From: a virus
DNA length: 35,845 bases
Virus record (IMG/VR): IMGVR_UViG_3300028590_000709
Span: 1-35,845 of that record
Direction: 5' to 3' (one strand)
The first letter of the stretch is position 1. Every line of letters begins with the position of its first letter. The position numbers were made by a program, and so were the translations under genes. The notes beneath the pieces are model-generated. The model was not told the origin of the DNA and made no database searches. It saw only the letters and a program-made list of their open reading frames with translations. Shown here in pieces: positions 31,064 through 35,845 of the stretch.

Positions 31064-32866
31064 ATGGCAGCGCCTGGCCAGTACGTCCCCATAAACTTGC
31101 GGCCCCTCTTTGCCGGCCCCGGTTCCCATGTGCCCCTGAACCTGGGCGTCGAGGGAGGGGATTCGGACCCAGAGCCCGGCCTCGTCGGTCCTCAGCGGGG
31201 CATTGCGGTTCCTTGGGGCAGGTCTCCTCAGCGCTCGCGGCAGGTGTCGTCTGGCTGGTCCGCCGCGCCGCGTGCCCGCAAATTGAGTCAAATGCCGTGG
31301 AGCGATGCACAAGTACGGGCTCGTGCGCTCGCGGTTCTTTGGGGCGGTCTCCCGCAGCGTGCCGGGGCAACTCAACTGCGGTGGCGGCAGCGATCGGCGT
31401 GGCAATCAAGGGGGCTGACGCTTCCGTGGTGGTATCTGCCCAGCATGAGGACCAGCACCAGCGCGGCGTGGGCAACGCTCAAAGCAGTCCTCCAGTTCGC
31501 CTGCGTGCCGTGGCGGACGCTGGGCCCGACCGAGCACGGTCGCCAAGTCCCGTTCTCATCGCGCCTCCAGCTCAAGCGCTGGGCGCGCTTGTTGCCTTGG
31601 CTCCACCTCGAGCACCTGGATCGCAACTGGCGGCTCTCGTGGGGCGAAGCTGGTCGTCTCCCCTGGGTGGTGCGGCCGCCCGAGTCGCCCGAACCCCCCG
31701 AGCCGCCGGGGGGATTCCCGCCCGGCAACTACGTGGGCCTCAATCTGGCATGTCAGGTTATCGGCGTGCCGGGCTTCGTGCCTCTCAATCTCGGCGTTAC
31801 GGCCTGCTACGCCGCGCGCCCTCGCCGCAGGACCTACATCGTGATCAATGACATCGAAGTCGTTCGCTTGCCCGACCTTGCGCCCATCGAGGTGGACAGC
31901 ATCAGCATCGCCGGCGACGCCGGCAGCTGGTGCCTGAGCCTGGCCATGTCCGTGCTGAGCCCGGCAGACCTGGATCTGCTCAAGCCTACTGGCGCCGGGC
32001 CGCGCGAGGTGCGCGTGACCATCAACGGTTACGTGCACGTCTTCATCATCGAGGACTTCCAGCGCCAGCGGCAGTTCAACGCCGGTGGCATCAGCGTCAG
32101 CGGCCGATCCTCCACCGCCCTGCTCGGCGAGCCGTTCGCGCCCGCTCGCAGCAAGACCACTACGGAAGCTCGTACGGTCGCACAACTGGTCGACGAGGAA
32201 CTCGCGGGCACCGGGTTTACGGCCGACTACGACAGCGTCGACTGGGAAGTGCCAGCGGGGGCGTGGTTCTATGACGGGCTCACTCCGATCGATGCCATCA
32301 CGCGCCTGGCGCAGGCGAGCGGGGCCGTGGTGCAGTCGCATCCGTCAGACCGCCACCTGATCATCCGTCCGCGGTATCCGGTCAGCCCCTGGGGCTGGCC
32401 CGAGTCCACGCCCGACTTCACGCTGCTGGACGACATCGTCACTGGCGACACGCTGCAGGTGCGCAGTGCGCCGCTGTACGACGCCGTCGTCGTCACCGGC
32501 GAGATCCAGGGCAAGGGGGTGACCGCACGCGTCGGCCGCGCCAGCGAGCCGCGCACCCTCTACGCACCGCAGGCCAGCAGCCCACTGATCAACGTGGACG
32601 CCGCGGCTGCGGAGCGCGGGCGCAATATCCTCAGCGATCGCGGCGAGCAGGCGGCCATCGCCCTCACGCACCCGCTGTTCTCGGAGCCGCTACTGTCCGG
32701 CCAGACTGGCCGCGTGCTGCCCCTGATGCTGGGCGAAGTGCAGGAGGCGGGCGAAACCTGGCACGGCCTGTGTACCGGGTTCCAGCTTGAGGCGCGCGCA
32801 GACGACAAGGCGCTCGTGGTCGAGCAGACCATCACCCTGGAGAGGCACTACACCGATGCGGACTGA
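31064..32866 (+). CDS. Baseplate hub-like tail protein with Trp-rich N-terminal repeats
   Basis: This is a 600-residue protein. The C-terminal 370 residues (from about YIVINDIEV, then VSGRSSTALLGEPFAPAR and AITRLAQASGAVVQ) resemble gp27/gp44-type hub proteins of phage tails. The first 230 residues are unusual: four copies of a V-(P/G)-(I/L)-N-L motif bracket a region with repeated (V/L)PW or LW motifs rich in Trp and Arg. A Pro-rich linker (PESPEPPEPPGG) follows. It overlaps the next gene by 11 bp. The hub function is inferred from fold pattern and position. Confidence 0.75.
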   Translation: MAAPGQYVPINLRPLFAGPGSHVPLNLGVEGGDSDPEPGLVGPQRGIAVPWGRSPQRSRQVSSGWSAAPRARKLSQMPWSDAQVRARALAVLWGGLPQRAGATQLRWRQRSAWQSRGLTLPWWYLPSMRTSTSAAWATLKAVLQFACVPWRTLGPTEHGRQVPFSSRLQLKRWARLLPWLHLEHLDRNWRLSWGEAGRLPWVVRPPESPEPPEPPGGFPPGNYVGLNLACQVIGVPGFVPLNLGVTACYAARPRRRTYIVINDIEVVRLPDLAPIEVDSISIAGDAGSWCLSLAMSVLSPADLDLLKPTGAGPREVRVTINGYVHVFIIEDFQRQRQFNAGGISVSGRSSTALLGEPFAPARSKTTTEARTVAQLVDEELAGTGFTADYDSVDWEVPAGAWFYDGLTPIDAITRLAQASGAVVQSHPSDRHLIIRPRYPVSPWGWPESTPDFTLLDDIVTGDTLQVRSAPLYDAVVVTGEIQGKGVTARVGRASEPRTLYAPQASSPLINVDAAAAERGRNILSDRGEQAAIALTHPLFSEPLLSGQTGRVLPLMLGEVQEAGETWHGLCTGFQLEARADDKALVVEQTITLERHYTDAD

Positions 32867-33089
32867 CCTGTGGGGCCAATTCGGCGACCTCATCGAGGGC
32901 GCACCGCGCCTGCTGGCCACCGTCACCGCCCACAACGGCGACGGCACCAGCAGCGTCACCCTGATCGACGGCAGCACCACCCGCGTGCGCAACCAGCTGG
33001 GCGGCACGATCCCCTACAACGTTTGGGTGCAGGACGGAAAAGCCATCGAGACGGGCCCGAACCTGCCGTTGGTGGATCTGGATATCTGA
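32856..33089 (+). CDS. Small tail-tip protein, last gene of the late operon
   Basis: This is a 77-residue beta-rich protein: ATVTAHNGDGTSSVTLIDGS, then TTRVRNQLGG and VQDGKAIETGPNLP. The alternating strands resemble an OB-fold or small beta-barrel that caps hub proteins. ATG 32856 overlaps the end of the hub gene. The gene ends one base before the stop codon of the convergent gene, so the two transcription units meet with no spacer. Confidence 0.7.
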   Translation: MRTDLWGQFGDLIEGAPRLLATVTAHNGDGTSSVTLIDGSTTRVRNQLGGTIPYNVWVQDGKAIETGPNLPLVDLDI

Positions 33090-33359
33090 TCAGCGAGATT
33101 CGCTGATTGCGACGATCTTTCCGTCGGTGTCGATCGTGAAAACGATGGTCTTGCCATTGCGGAAGTAGGTCCACTTCTCACCACGTTGGGCGCCGTACTC
33201 GTTCTGGATGGGCGTCACCAGGTCCGGCTTGCCGGCGATCTCGACCAGGCGACCGATGCTGTCGCCGCTGGAGACCACGCGGTTGCCGAAGTTGTAGGTG
33301 TTGGCGAACGCAGCGGCGCTGGCCAGAAGCAGGGTGAGGCAGAGAATGGTCTTGCGCAT
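33090..33359 (-). CDS. Secreted DUF2845-like protein (cargo gene)
   Basis: This is an 89-residue protein with a clear signal peptide (MRKTILCLTLLLASAAAFA). The mature part reads FGNRVVSSGDSIGRLVEIAG, then GAQRGEKWTYFRNGKTIVF and FTIDTDGKIVAI, which matches the DUF2845 layout. The family is periplasmic and uncharacterised. A frame extending to 33479 is ignored because the signal peptide and a GGGGAT ribosome site mark ATG 33359. It may be a lysogenic-conversion gene. Confidence 0.8.
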   Translation of the reverse strand: MRKTILCLTLLLASAAAFANTYNFGNRVVSSGDSIGRLVEIAGKPDLVTPIQNEYGAQRGEKWTYFRNGKTIVFTIDTDGKIVAISESR

Positions 33360-33386
33360 GGAGATCCCCTTTCCTTGAGTGGGCTG

Positions 33387-33392
33387 AGTATA
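33387..33392 (-). promoter_or_regulatory. Possible -10 element of the DUF2845-like gene
   Basis: On the minus strand TATACT (five of six consensus) lies 28 bp upstream of the ATG. No convincing -35 is visible, so the site is tentative. A separate promoter would allow expression in the lysogen. Confidence 0.35.
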
Positions 33393-33494
33393 GGTGCTCA
33401 GGCTCGCGCTGGGATGGGAGAAGGGGGCCGGACCGGATCCAGAGACCCGCGCACGTTCCATGTGCCTCGGTCGGAGCAACTCGCCCCGCCCGAC

Positions 33495-33776
33495 TTACTC
33501 GTCGATTGGGGATAGATCATTGATGCGGCGGTCCGGATGCCTCTGGCCGTCCATCAGTATCTCCATCCCGTCAAAAAGCGCGTCGAGCTGCGATTGGATG
33601 CTCGCGGGCAGCCTCGCAGCTTCCGGCCCGCTGATGACCTGCAGGAGCTCTGGGTCGTGTGCCTTGTAGGCGGCCCAGAACTCCCCATACGTGCAATCCC
33701 GCTTGGTTCGCCGGAACTCGATCACCCAAGCTTCCAGGCCTGCGATGCGCTGCGATAGCTCGTCGTTGTTCATCAT
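33495..33776 (-). CDS. Small protein coupled to the SRAP gene
   Basis: This is a 93-residue protein: MMNNDELSQRIAGLEAWVIE, then RDCTYGEFWAAYKAHDPELL and an acidic end. It is mostly helical and no family is recognised. The ATGA overlap with the stop of the SRAP gene indicates joint translation. A longer frame to 33872 is the shadow of that gene. Confidence 0.7.
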   Translation of the reverse strand: MMNNDELSQRIAGLEAWVIEFRRTKRDCTYGEFWAAYKAHDPELLQVISGPEAARLPASIQSQLDALFDGMEILMDGQRHPDRRINDLSPIDE

Positions 33777-34798
33777 GCCGCCTTGGGTATCGTGTGGCCG
33801 TAGAAGGCCTCGGGGCGATTGTCGAGGATGGCCTGCAGCTCTTCCGACGAGCGCCCCTGTGGCGTCAACCACGCCATCAAGTTGTCCATCTGCAGGCGGA
33901 TCGGAATGCGGTCGTGGCCGGCGGCGGCCACCTCGGGTGGCGGATCATCCGTGATGAAGGCGAAGCTGTCGAAGGGATCTTCCTCCGAGCCCTCCCAGTG
34001 ATCCCAGATGCAGGCGATCAGCATCGGCTCGCGCGGCTCTGGCGTGAACTGGATTTCCACGCCCGCATCGGGCTCCCCGGGCGCCAGTGGGCGCCCCTCG
34101 GCTTTGTGCAGCGAGACATTCTCGAAGAAGCTGTCGATCACCAGCACGCCGTGCTTGTGGCCGAACTGGCTCTTCCAGTAGCGGGTGAGGTTGTCGCGCC
34201 TGGCGTTGTAGGTACCGCTCAGCCGTCGCGCGGACTTCTTGCCGCTGGGCAGGGTCTTGCCCTCGATCCAGTCCGCCGATGCCGGCAGGCCCGGCTTGCG
34301 GAGCTGGTAGCGCATGGGCTTTACCACGAGCTGGTCGTCTTCCATGACCATCACCGGTACCCACCACTGCGGGAAGAACCGGAAATCGCGCGGCAGCTGC
34401 TGCACGCGCTCGGCGTCGGTGATCCAGCGCTCGATCTGCGCGATCTTGTTGCTGGCCTTCCGGACCTCCTCGGAGGCTGTCTTCGTCGGCTTGGTCGCCA
34501 GCTTCGCTTCGTTGAAGGCCAAGCGCTCGCGCTGGCCAGCGAGGTCGGTGGCGTGTTCGGCCATCTCCTCTGCACGCGCGTCGCGGATCGCCAAGCCGAT
34601 CTCCTGTCCCAGGCCCTCGCGCTGGGGCCGCAGGAACCAGTCCTCGATCGCCTTGGGCATCCGCCGGCGGGTCGTCCGTTTGCGCTGCCGGTCAGGCGCA
34701 GCCCACACGTTCGCTGCGAAGTCCTCCAAGCTCATGATCGCCCCGTGATGGCGGCAGAACTTGTCGTAGTCGGCCTGGATCATGGCGGAATAACACAT
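33773..34798 (-). CDS. SRAP-domain protein (YedK/HMCES-like)
   Basis: This is a 341-residue protein starting MCYSAMIQADY. Removal of Met exposes Cys2, the residue that forms the covalent bond with abasic sites in single-stranded DNA in SRAP proteins. Further family marks are VLVIDSFFENV (Glu of the active site) near 200-210 and the His in GHDRIPIRL near 310. It is longer than E. coli YedK (222 residues) because of a charged insertion (about 40-150). In a phage it could protect DNA at abasic sites. It heads a two-gene unit; AGGGAG precedes the start. Confidence 0.88.
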   Translation of the reverse strand: MCYSAMIQADYDKFCRHHGAIMSLEDFAANVWAAPDRQRKRTTRRRMPKAIEDWFLRPQREGLGQEIGLAIRDARAEEMAEHATDLAGQRERLAFNEAKLATKPTKTASEEVRKASNKIAQIERWITDAERVQQLPRDFRFFPQWWVPVMVMEDDQLVVKPMRYQLRKPGLPASADWIEGKTLPSGKKSARRLSGTYNARRDNLTRYWKSQFGHKHGVLVIDSFFENVSLHKAEGRPLAPGEPDAGVEIQFTPEPREPMLIACIWDHWEGSEEDPFDSFAFITDDPPPEVAAAGHDRIPIRLQMDNLMAWLTPQGRSSEELQAILDNRPEAFYGHTIPKAA

Positions 34799-34802
34799 CG
34801 GG

Positions 34803-35048
34803 TCAGCGCTCCCTGGTGTATTCGTCCAGCACGTTCCGCGCTTCGAGCTCGGCCATCACCGCCGCCTCGAGCAGTTCGCCGTCCTCTTCCGTCACGCCTT
34901 CGAACAGGGGCGCCTTGGCGATGTCGACGGCGCGCTGGAAGGCCGGCGCCCCTGCAGAGAGGTCGGCGATCGCGATGCCCAACCCTTCAAGGAAGGCCAG
35001 CCACTCGGGCCCGTTCAGGCGCTCGTCCACGATGCTCTGGATGTCCAT
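34803..35048 (-). CDS. Small acidic protein, unknown function
   Basis: This is an 81-residue protein beginning MDIQSIVDERLNGPEWLAFL, acidic and helical throughout, with a glutamate-rich second half (EGVTEEDGELLEAAVMAELE). ATG 35048 is chosen; a TTG at 35087 overlapping the upstream stop is the alternative, and neither has a good ribosome site. It lies 4 bp before the SRAP start, so the two are probably co-transcribed. Confidence 0.65.
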   Translation of the reverse strand: MDIQSIVDERLNGPEWLAFLEGLGIAIADLSAGAPAFQRAVDIAKAPLFEGVTEEDGELLEAAVMAELEARNVLDEYTRER

Positions 35049-35083
35049 GGCGCGGACTATACCGGGGCTCAGTCGGTACGGCG

Positions 35084-35533
35084 TCAAGGCCGCTGCCAGC
35101 CCGCTGCCTTCAGTTCCTTGGCGGCCTGCAGCTGCTGCAGGGAGCGGCGGAGATCTTCTTCCGTCTCCGTGCCCCAGCAGCTCGGAGCGCCTTGGGCCAA
35201 AAGCATCTCCCCGTACCGGTGCAGATCCTCCCAGGTGAGCTGGGCGGCTTCCCGCGCATGCTCAAAGGTCAAGTGCATCACCGCCCGGAAGTCCTGCTGG
35301 AGCTCGGGCCAGAAGGCATCGGCGATGTCGGCGCCCTGGCGGACCCGGTGCGCGGGTGACCCCGGCCGGTTCTCCCCCGTGGCCAACGGGAAGGCCGCGG
35401 CGAGCAGCAGGTAGGCGAGGTCCCGCCTGCTAACGTTAGCGCCCTTGAGCAGCTCGCCGGCGCGCTCGTTCATGACCTGGTGGAGCTCCCGCAGGGTCAT
35501 GTCGCGGTAGGGGTTTGGGGGATCTCGATCCAT
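35084..35533 (-). CDS. Hypothetical protein, first gene of the cargo unit
   Basis: This is a 149-residue helical protein with RDMTLRELHQVMNERAGELL near 12-31 and YLLLAAAFPLATGENRPG near 42-60. No domain is recognised. It starts at ATG 35533, and the frame to 35587 upstream is not needed. With the three genes after it, it forms a minus-strand group next to the tRNA. The group may be prophage cargo or a host remnant. Confidence 0.65.
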   Translation of the reverse strand: MDRDPPNPYRDMTLRELHQVMNERAGELLKGANVSRRDLAYLLLAAAFPLATGENRPGSPAHRVRQGADIADAFWPELQQDFRAVMHLTFEHAREAAQLTWEDLHRYGEMLLAQGAPSCWGTETEEDLRRSLQQLQAAKELKAAGWQRP

Positions 35534-35650
35534 GGCGTCGAACCATACCCGGACTGGGCATGAGCGTGCCCATGCAGGGCACGGCATGTGGTCGAAATTG
35601 GAACGGTGAAGTCGCGAGCCGAAGTGCTTGAAGGCCGATGCAACGAACTA

Positions 35651-35672
35651 ATTTTACGTCCGATTTTACGTC
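35651..35672. repeat. Tandem direct repeat near the tRNA, possible integrase arm sites
   Basis: ATTTTACGTC occurs at 35651-35660 and 35663-35672, a 12-bp period, about 50 bp from the tRNA 3' end. Short direct repeats at this distance from an att core are typical arm-type sites of tyrosine integrases, but no integrase is in view. Confidence 0.5.
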
Positions 35673-35681
35673 GGGCAGCAA

Positions 35682-35703
35682 AAAGGCCGCTTGCGCGGCC
35701 TTT
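35682..35703 (-). terminator. Bidirectional terminator of the tRNA-Asn gene
   Basis: AAAGGCCGC (35682-35690) and GCGGCCTTT (35695-35703) form a 9-bp stem with a GCAA-type tetraloop. On the minus strand the stem is followed by a T-run, 17 bp after the tRNA 3' end. Confidence 0.85.
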
Positions 35704-35719
35704 AAGGCATTGATATTGC

Positions 35720-35760
35720 TGGCGCCCGAAGTTGGACTCGAACCAACGACCCCCTGATTA
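35720..35760. other. Putative prophage attachment site (attR or attL) in the tRNA 3' half
   Basis: This is inferred because prophage-type genes end next to the tRNA 3' half with arm-like repeats beside it. A second copy of this sequence should exist left of the window. The exact core cannot be drawn from one copy. Confidence 0.35.
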
Positions 35761-35796
35761 ACAGTCAAGTGCTCTAACCGGCTGAGCTATTCGGGC
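35720..35796 (-). tRNA. tRNA-Asn (GTT)
   Basis: The 77-base cloverleaf has acceptor arms GCCCGAA and TTCGGGC, and the anticodon loop CTGTTAA with anticodon GTT. It also has a normal T arm (GGTTCGAGTCC) and an encoded CCA end. The 3' part of tRNA genes is a common phage attachment site; the element lies on the 3' side, as expected for integration there. Confidence 0.95.
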
Positions 35797-35845
35797 GGGG
35801 CGCGTATTGTAGCCAGCCGCCGGGGCGGGAACAAGCCTCCCGCGG

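Noticed and set aside
35436-35768. Minus-strand frame ending near the tRNA
   Set aside because: It reads through the tRNA-Asn and its terminator; the apparent N-terminus is translated tRNA.
1-35845. Integrase, reverse transcriptase and DGR template repeat
   Set aside because: I looked for all three and found none in the window. The only copies of the variable-repeat sequence are the three gene ends.

Overview
The window is most of a temperate, siphovirus-like prophage in a GC-rich gammaproteobacterium, probably of the Xanthomonadales/Lysobacteraceae (high GC, overall style of the proteins, and the tRNA-Asn at the right edge). That lineage call is an inference; no host housekeeping protein is present to settle it. 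The right end reaches a tRNA-Asn(GTT) gene, a plausible attachment site. The left end is cut inside the element: no integrase is visible and the first gene is truncated.

Layout. (1) 1-4868, minus strand: one long leftward operon of about 17 small genes, most overlapping by ATGA or GTGA. It contains three DUF1566 (Lcl C-terminal domain) genes whose last 108 bp are three variable repeats of a diversity-generating retroelement (DGR). Differences in the variable block fall only in positions 1 and 2 of NNC codons, as expected from adenine-directed mutagenesis of AAC template codons. The partial gene at the left edge looks like the start of a bAvd accessory protein, so the template repeat and reverse transcriptase should lie just left of the window. 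(2) 4869-5970: a lambda-like immunity region with a non-cleavable HTH repressor, a partner gene, a promoter with a perfect TTGACA (PL), a rightward promoter (PR), and five related operators (two at PL, three at PR). (3) 5970-9903, plus strand: Cro-like gene, small early genes and a toprim/zinc/SF3-type primase-helicase. (4) 9904-10240: a striking inverted array of TGTGCAG iterons, a candidate replication origin or packaging site. (5) 10241-17669: terminase, Mor-like regulator, gpW, portal, ClpP-protease/capsid fusion and decoration protein. (6) 17749-19665: lysis genes (GH108 endolysin, holin-like proteins, spanin pair) inserted between head and tail genes. (7) 19662-33089: head-tail joining, tail tube, tape measure, large repeat-containing tail proteins and a hub-like protein. 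(8) 33090-35533, minus strand: cargo genes including a DUF2845-like secreted protein and an SRAP-domain (YedK/HMCES-like) protein. (9) 35651-35796: direct repeats, terminator and tRNA-Asn.

How it works together. The repressor should silence PL and PR through matched operators. PL drives the operon carrying the DGR targets, so variable-protein expression appears tied to immunity control and not to the late tail genes. This arrangement, with three small stand-alone variable proteins 20 kb from the tail fibre region, is the most unusual system in the window. Two other structured elements deserve attention: a 125-bp segment whose ends pair across the primase start, and the iteron palindrome upstream of the terminase.
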